This document shows positions 1-12,928 of a stretch of DNA of 64,000 nt, piece by piece. Numbering within the stretch: position 1 is the stretch's first letter; the number at the start of each line of letters is the position of its first letter. Location of the stretch: the NCBI RefSeq assembly GCF_030052815.1, contig NC_079509.1:45440750-45504749 (forward strand). The letters are read 5' to 3'. This stretch comes from Hevea brasiliensis. Its lineage: Eukaryota; Streptophyta; Magnoliopsida; Malpighiales; Euphorbiaceae. Under the pieces are notes generated by a model. It was given only the letters and a program-made list of their open reading frames with translations, had not been told where the DNA came from and searched no databases. Position numbers and translations under genes: made by a program.

Positions 1-900
1 TCATTCATCATGGAGCTCTTCTATGACGAGCTCTACCATTAGCTACTTCTAAGGAATGATTACAAGTGAGGTATTGTTTTCCTACTTAAACTTTCCATCT
101 CCACCTTCTATGTTTCTTCTCCAAGGGTGGTGAGCTTGGTGGATTTTGTATAGAGGACATGACCTCCTTTAGGGGAGTTACAAACTGATGCCCCTTGAGC
201 CTTCTAATGAGGTTTCTTCTTCAAAACTAAATAGGGCTTATGTCAATGTCATAGTACTAAGCTTCTACTGAAACGGAATGAGCCATATCCACCCATATAA
301 AATTTACATCATTTCCTTTCCAAAATAATAAAAATTGGTGAAGTGATGATGAAATGCACTAGTTTGTGTATATCCAATCTCTTCCTAAAAGTGCTTGATA
401 ACTTGTAGTAGAACATACTACCAGGAAAGCGATAGTGGAAAACTTACTACCCACAATTACCTCTACTGGCAGAACACTAATAGTCTTAGATATCTCCCCA
501 ATGAATGTAGACATCGAGATATCAATGGTGACAAGATCCTCCTCTGACTTCCCTAATGCTAGCAACATTCTTAGTGGCATCATGTTTGCTATCGACCCAT
601 TATCGATGAGTACCTTGGAGATGGGTTGGCCATTGAGGTAGCTCGTGATATACAAAGGTCATAGATGCTTGGTCATTCTTTTTGAAGGTTTGTTAATCAA
701 TATCTTCTGTAGCTCCCTTAGCTTAATGCACTGGATGTTAACTCCACTACACACCTCAGTATTCAGAGGACCTGCTATTTCCTGCATCTCCATGGGTATC
801 TCTACCACTACTTTCTGAAAAGTAGTAGGCAAAATCAAACAAACAACATTATAGCCAATAAGTAGAGCTTTACCTTCTTTCTTTTGAACTAGCACCTCTT
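1..900 (-). pseudogene. Tat-like protease and start of pol, decayed
   Basis: An open stretch at 655-359 encodes a retropepsin-like fold. The active-site region reads LIDNGSIANMMP, where families of this type usually have D-S/T/G-G, so the catalytic triplet is altered. The C-terminal strand reads ALLGRDWI. Downstream (358-1, minus) readable fragments such as LHQFLLFW and EVMSSIQNPP are separated by stops and correspond to the linker before reverse transcriptase. Upstream, 895-659 is another open piece joining gag to the protease. In an active element the protease would cut the Gag-Pol polyprotein. The stops and the altered active site make this a pseudogene. Confidence 0.7.
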
Positions 901-999
901 TTGAACTTCCTATTGACTATGAGTCTTCTGTTGCTTTTCTGTTGAACTTGCTCCTCTGCAAGGGCTAATCTTTATGCTTTTTTTTTGCCTGTCTTTTTT

Positions 1000-3303
1000 C
1001 AATATCCCTTTGCCTCTAAATCCTCCTCTTCTATATAAGGGTTAGTGGTTGTGGAAAATTAAGATGATGTACTAGTTGCCACTGTTTGTTTGGTTCAACC
1101 AAGGGTGGTGCCATGAAATAGGCTAACTACTTTGAAGCTTCACCACAGGTGTGACAAGTTTAGTCTTCTTAAGAAAAGGGATTGGTTGGTAGCTGGTTCC
1201 CTTATTCGGTTTCTTGTAGGACCCTCTGTATGTTTCCTTTGGAAACCTTTTAGGTGGTGGATTAGTCTGCCTCCTAAGTGGCCCTTTAGGAATTTCAAGG
1301 AGAATCCCATACGTTAAGAATTTGCAATGTGAGCCTCTACATCTTCTAACCACCTCAGTTTGAACCTATAATTTCCTTAATTAATTTATGATTCCTTGGA
1401 GGTCCATAGTGGCTTTATTGATAGATGCTACCAGAGGAAACGGGCCTTCATCGATTAGCATGGACTCTTTTTTCTCAAGGAAATTCAAGACACCCTTGTT
1501 GATGTGATCTTGGGTCACTCCCCTAAGGGCCTAGCAACTATTAGTGTTATGAATCCAAGAATTGTGATAATTGGAGTAATCTCTCCTTCTCATATCATCC
1601 TTAGTTGGAAGCTTATGATTAAGAGAGAAATTGATGAACTTCTTTTTTTACAAGAAATAAAATATCTCCTCAGTCTTACTAGTGTAAGGCATATTGGGGA
1701 GGTGTGGATAAGGTCATTTGAGTTTTCCTCTAATAAGCCATCTTAATTGGGTTACTTAAAAAAGGACATGCATAAGTACCAGTGGCAATTAAATTAGCCA
1801 TAGTGAGTTCATGATTATTTACCTTTGGTAATATGTACCCATAGCTGTCCTCTTCTAGTGTGATTCCTCTATTAGTAAGTCTTCATACTCAGCAACTTTA
1901 GCAACCAATTCATAGAAGTCCCTAAACTCCATTCCCAAGAACTTCTTAAGAAGTTTGATATCTAGCCTCCATTGATCCATCTTGACATATTCAGTTTTAG
2001 GAACAAAGCTTTGCACCTGTTCCTTATCTTCTTAAACTACGTAATGAAAACATCAGTCGACTCTCCACTTCTATGGGTTATTTTAGAAAGCTCAGCTACA
2101 CATACCTCAAGTTCAGCCTGTGGAACAACCTCTCTATCTCTTGCTAAGAAAAAATAGAATTTCTCAGAAGAATTGAATATTAGGTGAAAATGGCTATAGT
2201 AAATGAATTTGGAAATAGGCTCAATTTATAACTAGCAAAGTTCTTATAATTTGCTAATTCTCCATATTGAATTGTGAATCTTGCTATATGCTCCAAAGTT
2301 AACTGTCCATCCTTTCTTGAAAAAACACTGAACTTAGAAATATAATAACCTTTTGAGTATGGGTTCTCCCTGTCTGTAGCATCAGGATATGACTTATAGA
2401 ACTCTAGATGGCCAATTTGTCTAAGGCCTGGTCAGTATAGTTCCTGAATGGCATTCCTAATCACATCTATGTTTACTTGTGGAGTGATTGGGACTACTGA
2501 AACTTGGACCATAAGTAACGAAACCTGGGGCACGAATGTGGTTATTTATAGCACTTGTACCATGGGAATGTTGGTTCCTCTATAATTGTTGCCCCCCTGA
2601 ACCAAAGGTCACCTGGGGTTTAAGCACCTATTAAGGTGTTGTAGTGGTGTGAGAACCTACGAATGCCTCTGCATCATAAATACTTAGATGAGGCACAGGG
2701 TTAGTAATTTTAATAATCTGGGCAGGAGCACCTACTCTACCACTAGGATGACTGACTTGCAATAATGCTCTGGATTGGCCTGCCACCTGCTCATCTCTCC
2801 TATGGGGTGGCTGGTACCTTTCTTTAGTCTAAACTCGGCCTCCAGCAATATTGGCTTGGGGAGTTCATGGTAAAGAATGCCCTCTGATTTCCCTGGTGCT
2901 CCTGGATGTTGAATCAAATTCCTCTGGCCTAGGAACTAGGCCACCAGGAAGTAACACATAAATTCGAATGTTATATTTCATAGAAATAAATTATGCATCC
3001 AATTGATGAGATTTCTCCACTCATGAATTAATGCCTTTTATTAAAGCATTCATGATGGTTGATGCCAATTTTTCCATATCAAAAACATTATTAACTGTTC
3101 CACCCTGTTCTTGGATTGGATCAACAGGCAAGGTAAGTACAACCTTTGTTGCATCTAGAGTCTGGACTTTTTCTCCTTGCAATAGTGCCTTTCGAAGTGT
3201 TCCACCATAAGTAGAACGTGCACGTTTGGACCAACTACAGTAGGACTTCCCTCTGTATCCAGAGACCTAATGGTTTGTTTGCTTTTGGATTTTGGTGGCA
3301 TGA
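1000..3303 (-). pseudogene. Tat-like gag, decayed
   Basis: The likely start codon is at 3303-3301 on the minus strand, giving a basic N-terminus MPPKSKSKQT. Readable blocks follow with many stops between them: a region near 2920-2730, then the capsid part (about 2400-1950) with motifs such as ARFTIQYGELANY, KLSLFPNS and a QEIERLF box, which resembles the plant retrotransposon gag domain (PF03732). A basic, proline- and lysine-rich tail at 1353-1123 may be the nucleocapsid region, but I see no clean CCHC knuckle. The protein would form the virus-like particle. The start is chosen because it follows the LTR and leader directly. Confidence 0.6.
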
Positions 3304-3375
3304 TGTTGCCTACAAAAACAACATTATCAAATGCTAAAATGAGATATTCATCCCACTGGGCAGCCAAAAATTATT
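3304..3375 (-). promoter_or_regulatory. Leader and primer-binding region of the Tat-like element
   Basis: This 72-base leader lies between the LTR (ending at 3376) and the gag start. A primer-binding site should lie just inside the LTR. The minus strand there reads TTTTTGGCTGCCCAGTGGGA, which has a TGG-type PBS look, but I could not match it to a particular tRNA 3' end. Confidence 0.3.
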
Positions 3376-4543
3376 TGCTTGGGAAACAACTTAGCTAGCT
3401 AATAGCTTAAGAAATGCAAGCATACTAGATACTGAGTTTATCAACTGTGTGCTTTCTAACCTTTATTAAACGGTTGCAGAAACTCAACCAGATTGAATGC
3501 AGCTTCGTTAATTCTCACTCAGATCAAACTGTAAAGTAAATCAAAATTGTATTGATTGTTGGAGTTTGTTGCTATTATTATGGGGCTTTGAACGTTACAC
3601 TATAGATTTTATTTATAGTCGCACCTACAACAATCCAAAACCAATGCTACCTCTTGTTCACACGTCCAAGCTGTTACACTATAGTTATTAAACTTAAACC
3701 GAACGAGCCGACTGAATAGGTGAACTAGTGAACCGGCCTCAAACCGATCTGAGTTTGTAATTGAACCAAATAAGAAAGTGACCCAGTGTGACTCGATCAA
3801 CCTGGCAATTGAACCGGTGAACCGGTGTAACCTAGTTGATCCGACTGGTTAAATTATTTAATAAAATATATTTTTTTTGTAGTATTGGTATAGAGAATTG
3901 AACTCAAAACCTCATAAAAAGTCCTTAAAATCAAAATCAATTGAGTTAGCAAGATAGTTATGTGTTTTATTATTTCAAGATATTTATTTTTTAACATATG
4001 CTTAATATTTTATAAATATTAAAAAGAGAAGTATACATTTATATAAAATTTTGTGCATTATATTACTTGAATATTTTTATATAAAATTTAAAAACGCTAT
4101 TAATATTTATTAAGTATAACTTAATAAATGTTAAAATTTCATTTAAATAATTAAATTTAATTAATTATTTTTATTTATTTGCTTATATTAATATTTGTTA
4201 TATTTAATTAATTTTTAATATATAATGACCCATTAGTTCAACCTCCAGGTCGGATTTAATAACATTGAGTTACACAACAGATATTCATGATCCCGTCAAC
4301 TGCTAATAACCTCCTCTATAGTAGGTAACTTCCACTGTGACCAAATAACTTCTCCCACCAGTTAATTAACTTCATCTAATAAATATCTAATAACCACTAA
4401 AATAATTAATAACATCTATTTTAGGCCTCTTAACTAAATTAATACAATAAAATTAATTAAATTAATTTTACAAAAAGTTAATTTAATTAATTATAGGCCT
4501 AAAAATAATTATTGAGCTGATTAAATTATTTTTAGTGTAAACA
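3376..4543 (-). repeat. 5' LTR of the Tat-like element, split by a MITE-like insertion
   Basis: On the minus strand the LTR starts TGTTTACAC at 4543 and ends CCCAAGCA at 3376, with the expected TG and CA ends. A TATAAATA box lies on the minus strand near 3605-3620, a plausible core promoter. Without the insertion at 3684-4263 the LTR would be about 590 bases. The left partner LTR is outside the window, so the boundaries rest on the TG/CA ends, the TATA box and the sudden switch to CACTA coding sequence at 4544. Confidence 0.6.
3684..4263. mobile_element. MITE-like element with imperfect terminal inverted repeats
   Basis: The two ends are inverted copies: the left begins GTTATTAAA and continues with AGGTGAACTAGTG, and the right, read backwards, begins GTTATTAAA and continues with AGGTTGAACTAATG. 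The body is about 580 bases, very AT-rich in the right half, without coding capacity. It interrupts the Tat-like LTR. A target-site duplication is not clear (the flanks read ATA and ATT), so the superfamily cannot be assigned. The left third is rich in CCGG/GGTTC-type words that are absent from the surrounding LTR. Confidence 0.55.
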
Positions 4544-5945
4544 GTTATACCAAAATAAGTTCTAGGAGTAGGCTTACGAACCATACCCTGCACCCAACTA
4601 TTATGTTCTAGACCCCTCAATTATTGAAAAATTTCCTCATGTAATTTGGCCAAGTTATCAAGATAATTTTCACTTTGTTCAGTTATAAGAACACAAGTTC
4701 TTTCCTATAAGTTTATGTAAGTATTAGTTTAAAACAAATATAATTATTATATTGTCAAGTGAGACCTAATAACATTAACATAAAATAAACTAATATCTAA
4801 AATAAATAAATAAATACCATCAACTCCCTTATATTATCATCCACATTAGTGCCATCCTTTCTCTTATAAGTTACTTCAAAAAACTCAAGTCTGTCTGGAG
4901 CTTTCCCATTTTTTCCTCTTGCAATTATGTTTGTTTTATTATATAACACTATATATTTAATCAAAATATTTAAATGAAAATAATTTCAGGAATAGAAGAA
5001 GTACCATTTCTTTCCTCAGTCTTGCATCGCTCTTTCTTCCTGAAGTGTGTGTATTCTTGTTCTTCCTTGCATTTACAGTATTGACAGTACTCATTCTCTG
5101 TATAAAGAATAAAATAAGCCAATATTAGAAAATTATTTAATTTCAAGCGAAGCAAACATAATTAACCATTACCAATAAATAAATAAATAAATAAGATATT
5201 GAATGTTTTTAGTGAACCATTCATTAGCTAGATGTTCAAATATATTTGAACGTGAAAATCCAGTATTCCAATGACATAGTTTATTAAGGAATGTCATTGA
5301 AGTTGAACATGGCCCTTACAATCCAAATCTTATAATCAACAATATTCCTTTACACTGATAATAACATAAGCAACTCTACAGCAGTATTTGAATTACCTTA
5401 TTTTTTTTTTTAGTAAACCATTCATTGCCTAAATGTGTCCATTGAGGCTCTAAAACATCTTTAGGTACATTTTCCGAAATTTGTTCCTCGCTCTTGGATG
5501 GATCATAATATTTTGCCTTTAAGTTACTCTTGAAATCTCTCCACATTTTGTTCATTGATTTTAAGATTCAGTTCTCTATTTTAGGAGGATATGCAAAATT
5601 TTTTCTACAAAATATATGAAATTTATAGTTAAAAATTATGGCAATTCTTATATAAAACTAATTTAACAATAATATAAGAAAAATTTGTGCTCAAATGTAA
5701 TATATATTAAAAATAATACCTCAACAAGCTTCAATATTTTGCTTTTAAATGGCTCAAATTGTTGTTATCCCATCAATCGATGCTTAAAGGAGCATCAACA
5801 CCATTTGTTGCAATGGTTCCAAGAAAAGACCCAATAGTAGCTGTTTCTCTTCTACACAGGGCTCTAAATTTATCCACTTCTAAATATATTATCTTATCAG
5901 CATCCATGTTCCATATAGCAGCCATTGTATTTTTTTCAAGTTTTC
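4544..5945 (-). pseudogene. CACTA (En/Spm) Transposase_24-type gene, decayed
   Basis: Minus-strand reading recovers the conserved blocks of the plant Ptta/En/Spm accessory transposase (PF03004) in the right order. At about 5925-5780 is IGSFLGTIATNG followed by APLSID and a stop. At about 5560-5420 is KAKYYDPSKSEEQ then PQWTHLGNEW. At about 5060-5010 is HTSGRKSDARLRKEM. At about 4920-4840 is GKAPDRLEFFEV. A last block near 4690-4630 reads NYLDNLAKLHEEIF. AT-rich gaps between blocks may be introns. The Tat-like element interrupts the C-terminus at 4543. The matching TNP2 half lies at 55.5-57.5 kb on the same strand, so both probably belonged to one transposon. Confidence 0.8.
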
Positions 5946-6471
5946 TAAATTATCTTCCACTTAAATCTTTATAACAAATAAATTTAAAAGTATAGATAGA
6001 TTAATTTGTAATGTGATCGTGAGAGCACCAAGTCTTAAAGACTTTCTTCAAGGGTTCATTCAAGCATATGTTGGTAAGAGACATGAGATTGATGAACTTA
6101 GGAGCTCAAATGGGTCATCTTAGTTCAGTCGTGCAAGGTTGGAACTCACAAGTTTGGCATTCTCAAGGAGCTTAAATGGGTTGTTTTAATGCAAGTGCGC
6201 ATGGATGGAGTTGGTGGTGTTTAATGCTAATAATTTCTCCAACAAATGGTAATAAAGAGCCAAAATATCTTCATTTTCCAAAGGGGATAGAACATCTCAT
6301 GCCTAACCATGAGATACTCACCTTCAGCCATGAGTTAGAGCCAAAATATCTTTATTTGCAAAAGGAATAGAATATCCACATCTAGCCATGAGAAAGTCAC
6401 ATTCAGCCATGCGAAGAGGTCTAGAAGGCACACAAGCACTTGCAGGATTCATCTTAGGCACATGGCTTCTT

Positions 6472-9400
6472 TGACGGAGCGGAAGCATGAAAATTATTAG
6501 ATTAGAACATTGAATTCAAAAATTTTCTTCTAGGGTCTCATGCATCATGCAAGATTCAATTTTTACCTATTGATTTCAATGTTTAATTGTATACTAAAAC
6601 TCTTTTAATATGTATTTGGATCTATGTTTGCCATTTAAGATTTTAGAATTAATAGATTAATTCATTAGAACCCTAGATTAAATCAAGAATATGTACACTA
6701 ACCTTTTGATGCACTGTAGTTGTGTTTGGTACCTTTGTGAAGCACTTAGAACCCCAAATGTTGTCCCTCTAGCTTGTGCACACCAAGATCACCAATGGCA
6801 GCCGCTTGAACAGCTTCTAAAGCCTTGCCAACCAATTAGAAAATAGGGATTTTCCTTTAGAGATATTGTAGATGTATACAAGACACTAGAAACGATTTCT
6901 AGCAATTTTAATTCAAAAGAATTTTGGCAATTCTCTTTGAATTGATGAGAGATGAAGAAGAAGAGAGGAAGAGAGTGTCACACCCTACTCCTCCGTAAGA
7001 TGTAACATGATCCCGTAGTATACCTAATGAATTACCATACTTCGCCTACTGGTAACCCATTAAATATACTACAAGGGATTTTAAAATAATTTTCGTGAAA
7101 TTAAATAGTGGTGGGAATGCTAAATATTTCTTAAAAAGCCTTTAAGTGAAATTTTGATCATGGATAAAATCATCGATTAAAATCTGGTGTTACAAAAATT
7201 TTTTAAAATTTCAGCAGAGTGCCAGCTGTATTTTGAGAAAACAGTTCTTCAAACCTGAAAAAGAAAATGCTCCCAATATGTTTTCTCAAATACAACTCCA
7301 ATAAACTTCATTTCATCTCACAATTCAATCTCAATAATCAAATCAATTCATTGTCAAACTGACCTCACCATAAAAGAAACATTTCATTGATTACAAGACT
7401 CAAAAGTTAATATTACAAAACTATACAGTTAAATGAAATCTTAAATTTACATTATAATAATTTGCATTTAATTACATACCAAAATATTTTACAATATTTT
7501 TTATACAACTGCTCAAATAATTTACATACATATGTTCACATGCATACATCAAAATCTATATATATGGGTATACCTATGATATACCTGGAGTTGATCTGAA
7601 TATGTCTTCAAGGCGCAGCTACAGGAATTCTCACTCAGTTACTCTATCCTTACTTTCACCTGCGACAGCATACAAAGCTATTGCTGAGTAGTGAACTCAG
7701 TGGTGTACAACTATAACTTAAAATATAGTACAATATACCTTAGCAAAATTACAGCAAATAATTTGAAAATCTAGATACTCATCAAATTCCAAAAATCAAA
7801 ATATTCATTGCCAATAATATAAATCATTTGTATAAAATGACTTTGATCAAAAAATTCAATTTATCAAATCACACTAAACATTTAAGGTAATTCCAACAAT
7901 TTATGGAAATAAAGATTAATTCCAATAAAATCAATTATGCATAAATTCCAATTGAAATTGAATTTCTTTACTATTCAAAAACTATTCTTTATCTTACTAA
8001 CTATGCAAGACTAATCCGAAAGGGCCATCTCCAAGGTGATTCTAACTCCCTATGATTGGAGAGGTCGAATCGAATTCTAATTCCCTATGATCGAGGAGGT
8101 CGAATCATCGTGCACAGTACACACCACAATAATGAAACTTCCGAAAGGGCCATAACAAAAAAAAAAAAAAAAACTTATATCTAACCTCTAATAAGAGGAG
8201 AATCTAAGCCTGTGCACGTACCATGGTAATCAAAACAAAGCTAACTCCATTGTCTCCTCAACAAATGAGAGAGACAGGTAATAACCTAGTCAAGCATCTA
8301 TAGTGAGATATATAACAATATCATAAATCTCTTTGTCTTTTTTGTGAGCATAAATCACAACACAATTCAATTCAAAGTCAATTCCAATATCCAATAATTT
8401 TTATGCTCATCACAGTTCAAAACATAAATTTGCATTTTTCCATATAAATTGCTCATCACAATTAAAAACATATTCTATCACAATTTTCTAAAACATAATT
8501 TAGTCAATCCACAATAATGCTTAATACTTGTTGAAATATTATTTCACAAAGCTAAATTCATACATACTATAATAATTTCAATAATCATTGAATTAAATCC
8601 AATACTTGATAAACATAATACATAAGGAAAATAATGTCATTTAATCATATGAAATATTCAGAACAAAATTAATTAAAAACTAGCTATGCACAAACCTCTG
8701 ATGAGTCACCTCTTGGCCTTGACTCAGTGGGTCTTTTCCCTTTCCAGTGTCTTTTCTAACTGAAACACATAATTTAAAGTGTTTCAGTACTCATTTAAAT
8801 TGTTTCTAATAATAAGGTTCAATAATTAAATTTTATTAATACTATTCCTTTCAATAGTCAACCTATAATGTTGACCTTTAATGTACACTAGGTGAATTAG
8901 TTTTAATGTCACTAATATGTTCCATTTTTCATTCCTCACATGTTGATATATGTTGCCAATTTCATTCAAAGCTTATTGCATTTTTATTGCAATTATTCAA
9001 ATTTCATGGCCAATGTTTACTGTCTATTAAATAAGGCTACAATGTAAATTTAACAGATTTCTCTTCATTAAATTGTTTCTCATTGTGTCTTCTTTAATTT
9101 CCTTTTTGAATCACTCCATTTGGAGTGGTATAACTTAAGTTATGGTCATTTAACCATAACTAGGTCAAAGTTAAATTTTAACTTCCTTATTAGGGATTTT
9201 CGGTTCTGATTTTACTAATTTATTTGGATTGTTTGTAATCACATTGACGTCTAGCATTCTTCATAAGTATTGTTGCTCTATGTCTTAGGGACAACAAAAA
9301 ATTTTGCTTACCATTTTTCAAGTCTTATAGAATTCTTTATAGACAAATTGTTAACTTGGACTCAAAGGTCCTATATTGGCATGGTCCTCAATTAGGTCAA

Positions 9401-12400
9401 TGGTTTTGACCTTAAATTCTGACCTTATACATTTATAATTGAGAAAGTTGTCTAAAACAAAGTTTTAGGTCTCTTTCTTAGCTTTCCAGATTGGTATGGC
9501 ACATTACATTGGGAGATTTCTTGTGGGAGATATGCCTATTTGAATTTTCTGGACTTAATGGTCAATTGTACCAATTCAAAATTTTATACATCAAGTTGAT
9601 CAAATTAATTGACCTATTTTTCTTGGTTTCTGGGTTTTGGTCTAATTACTAATTTGTAGGTCTATGTATTATTGAATTTTTGGCACTGATTTCAGGTCAT
9701 TTGGAGTTCTATGGACAAAGTTATGGTCATTTTACTATTGCTGGTCAAGTTGCACTTATATTGCAAAGTTTAGGTCATTTTTAGGTCAAAGTCAATTCGG
9801 CCAGTTTTTGTATCCCGATTTTGGCGATCATTTTGACTTGGGAATTGGCATTTTATGGGCTTGGTGGTCTTCACCAAAGTTGTAGCCCTATGTCTAAGCT
9901 TTCCAACGGTATAAATTTCACATCATTTGGACCAGTTTTGAGTGAGTTATGGCCAAAAAACTGATTATTGTTCATAGGTCAAATTCTGGGTTCATATGTT
10001 ATTCTAATCTAGATTTGGTCATTCTTTTAGGTCACTTCTAGATAGAATTTGGGCAACACTTCTGCATGAAAGTTGGCCTATTTTATGTCTAGTTTCACCT
10101 TCAATTGGCCTCATACTAATTGGAGTCACATCTTTACACTTATAACCTAATTTATATGCTGTCAACAATCACAACCTACATAAGAGAATTTACACTCCCA
10201 ATTTGGCAATCCTCCTCCTCCCAATACTTCAATATTCATTCTTGGCACTTCTATATTTATTCAACACAATTCCAGAAAAGTAAATTGGGCAAAATACTCA
10301 AATAATATAGGCTCCCATGGCTGCCTAAAATTGGGCAGTCCAATAACTCAACAATTCCATCAATTTTCATCACCCATCAACTCATCTCAAGCTAAATATA
10401 AACTTTACTTAAGAAAGGAAGTGAATTGGACCCTTATCTCTTTCTGGAGCTTGCTCAAACCTTAACAAAACTCCTTCTTTTTGCTTCTAATATGCTGCCC
10501 AAGGTATGAGGATAAAGTTTAATGAAAGAACCTTAAAGATTTCATGGCTTGATCTTGGTGGATGAGAGCTTGAAGCTTTGGCCATCCATGGAGTTTCCCT
10601 TTAGAATTGAATTCGGCTTGAAGATGAAATGAAGAAGAAGAAGTGGCTGAAGTGGGTATGCTGTCCACTTAATGAATATACAAATCCATAGTGCTCCACT
10701 AAGGTAGATTAAATGTTTAATAATCCAAATTTTTCCTTAATTGTAATTATGCCCCACATTCCTCACTATTTACCATTTATGTCAAATTTTCTATTTTTAT
10801 GATATTTTCAAAATTTAATACTACTAATTTTTCATGAAAATTTAGGTCAAAAGTCAATCTAGGTATTAATTGGCCAAAATGCCCCTCTTCGGGTTGTATT
10901 TCGGATTTTTCGGTACTACCAATTAATTCCTTGACCCGCCGATTTCTTTAATTTTCGCTTTCTTTTATACTGACTTACTAATTTTTTTTCTTGACATTTT
11001 CACTGTCAATTTTACCTCCGTAGACCTTTAATTAGGTCCCGAAAATATTTTCCAGGGTTTCCCACGATCCAGGACTAGTCAACGGTCCTCGACGTAACTT
11101 TCCAGTGCGGTCACCCATCGCTACGGTTTCGGCTCATTTAACTTACTTTCATTCTTCTCTTTTATTTTTTCTTAGTTTTTATTGTATTTTCTTTTTATTT
11201 ATTTCATCATTTTATGCCTGTTTATTGTCACTGAAGTGTAGTTCCAGACATCCTACCTTGTCCAGACCGACATTAGGTCACCGGAGTAGCAGAATGTACG
11301 GACTACGTTAAATGAGGGCATTACAAAGAGGCTCAAAGTTGGTGGCACAAATGAGAGAATAACAGATTGATATTTTACTCTTTCATAACATTACATTATA
11401 TAATTAGGCCATCACTTAAAACCCTTGCCACATGTTATCTTCTGATTGGCCAAAATTTTAATTGACCTAATCACATTAAGCCAAGTGTTAAAGCCAGATC
11501 TAATCTTGACTTTGATCATATTACATGATTAGAAGACAAATGACAAGCTTATATGGTGCCATGTGTCACCATCTCACGGTGCCACATGTCACCCTGTGAA
11601 ATGACCAAACTACCCTTGTGTTGTAATTTTGAGTTCTCAATCCAAAATAATTATTTCTCCTCTTCTAATCAATTTATATCAAATATAAATTAATTAATTA
11701 ATCTCTATTAATTAATTTTTCATAATTAAATTTATATTTAAACACTTTAAATATAAATTTAACTTATACTATACATCCAATAACCTAGATTTGGTTTCAA
11801 GCCATGCTAGGGACTTTGCAATCTTATTGCAAACCAAACCTATTTAATTAATCAATTAAACTCTTTAATTAATTAAGTAAATCATATTTAATTTAGTGAT
11901 TACTTGTGTATGTGTGTGACTCACTAGGCTTATCAGTAATTGGCAATGAGATATGATATTAACTCTTAATAATATCAGAACTCTTTCTCACCATAAACGA
12001 TTTCTCTAAATCATTTTATGCACCTCATAGACTATGGTTAACACCTAGCATAGCATGCCATGGCCACCCAATTAGTAATAAGGAATACCTTAAATGAACT
12101 TTTTATCATATGTTACCATGCACTATAATCTCTCTGTTGCAAAATCCCAATTCGAGCTGGAGTCATGATTTATGTCAAACTCTATTTGTTATGAATATTA
12201 TGCTCTCTTTTAATTCTAGTTCTTGATTAAAAAGATTTTCTCATCAGAAACTCTTTTCTGATTAAATCTGTCTGTCCTGGCCAGGAACTTGAAACATCAA
12301 GAACAATTAAATAAATATAGGATTTTATCCCTATTTACTAAGAGCAACAGATTTCATCTCGATCAACACCTACCTCCATATATAACTAATAGGAGCCAAT

Positions 12401-12928
12401 ACATGCCCATATACCCATACATAGTACAAGTATGAAAGCAGTATCAAACTCAAACCACCTATATACAAGATAACTGTGCTATCTCAAGTCTAAAGATTAT
12501 ATGCACTGATATGATTTATGACAATACATTGACAAGAGTAAACTCCATGTGCTTGTCATAAGTGTCACTGGTTCGGCTTAATTATCATGTATAAGTGCCT
12601 ATCATATTTGTTATATGGCATGAGACTCACTATATTTATATCTCATATAAATAACTTGGGAACAAACATGATTACAATCTTTCTGGATAAGTCATGTCCT
12701 TATTGTGAAGTATCCTCGATTGTGAACCAATTTATGATGCTTTGTGCTAGAAATACTGTCACTCATATTCTTAACAACTTAAGAATAGAATTTTTAACAA
12801 AATATCAATGGACCTTTTCTATTATACATAAATATATTATGTAAACAGAAAAGTAAAATTGCTTTTTTATCAATAAAACATGTATAAGATACATACTAAA
12901 TGATATGCTCTAGGGCATACTACTAACA
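6472..12928 (-). repeat. 3' LTR of copia-1, about 2.1 kb net, split by a gypsy solo LTR
   Basis: Pieces 6472-6975 and 11331-12928 join to about 2102 bases and match the right LTR at 30772-32880 along their whole length. On the minus strand the LTR begins TGTTAGTAGTATGCCC at 12928. The polypurine tract (minus AGTGGGAGAT, 12929-12938) touches this end, which marks it as the 3' LTR. Confidence 0.9.
6976..11325 (-). mobile_element. Solo LTR of a Tekay-type Ty3/gypsy element, 4.35 kb
   Basis: Starts TGTCACACCC and ends GGCATTACA, the same end types as the LTRs of the full gypsy element at 15978-28201, but clearly divergent in between. Flanks GAGAG (6971-6975) and AAGAG (11326-11330) form a 5-bp target repeat with one change, and the intact copia LTR at about 31270 confirms the empty site. 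There is no internal gag-pol, so LTR-LTR recombination probably removed it. Landmarks shared with the other Tekay LTRs are the double hairpin at 7662-7700, the GTGCACAAACCTC box near 8686 and many GGTCA / AGTTATGGTCA words at 9100-10100. At 4350 bases it is exceptionally long for an LTR. Confidence 0.82.

Larger units (their letters stand above)
1..4543 (-). mobile_element. Tat/Athila-like Ty3/gypsy retrotransposon, 5' part (continues past the left edge)
   Basis: The minus strand reads, from right to left, an LTR (4543-3376), a leader, gag and an aspartic protease, then the start of pol, which leaves the window at base 1. Gag comes before a retropepsin whose closing motif is LGRDWI, the arrangement of Ty3/gypsy elements of the Tat/Athila group. 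Reading frames are cut by many stops, so this is an old copy. Its LTR joins CACTA transposase sequence at 4543/4544, so it inserted into the CACTA element. The second LTR and the target-site repeat lie outside the window. The lineage is inferred from motif style, not from a search. Confidence 0.75.

Noticed and set aside
12587..12844. An 85-codon open frame found antisense in four copia LTRs (12587-12844, 34740-34997, 41536-41793 reversed, 52684-52941).
   Set aside because: It is kept because the LTRs are copies of each other. It is antisense, has no recognisable domain and is broken in the LTRs near 32530 and 40980, so there is no sign of selection on a protein.
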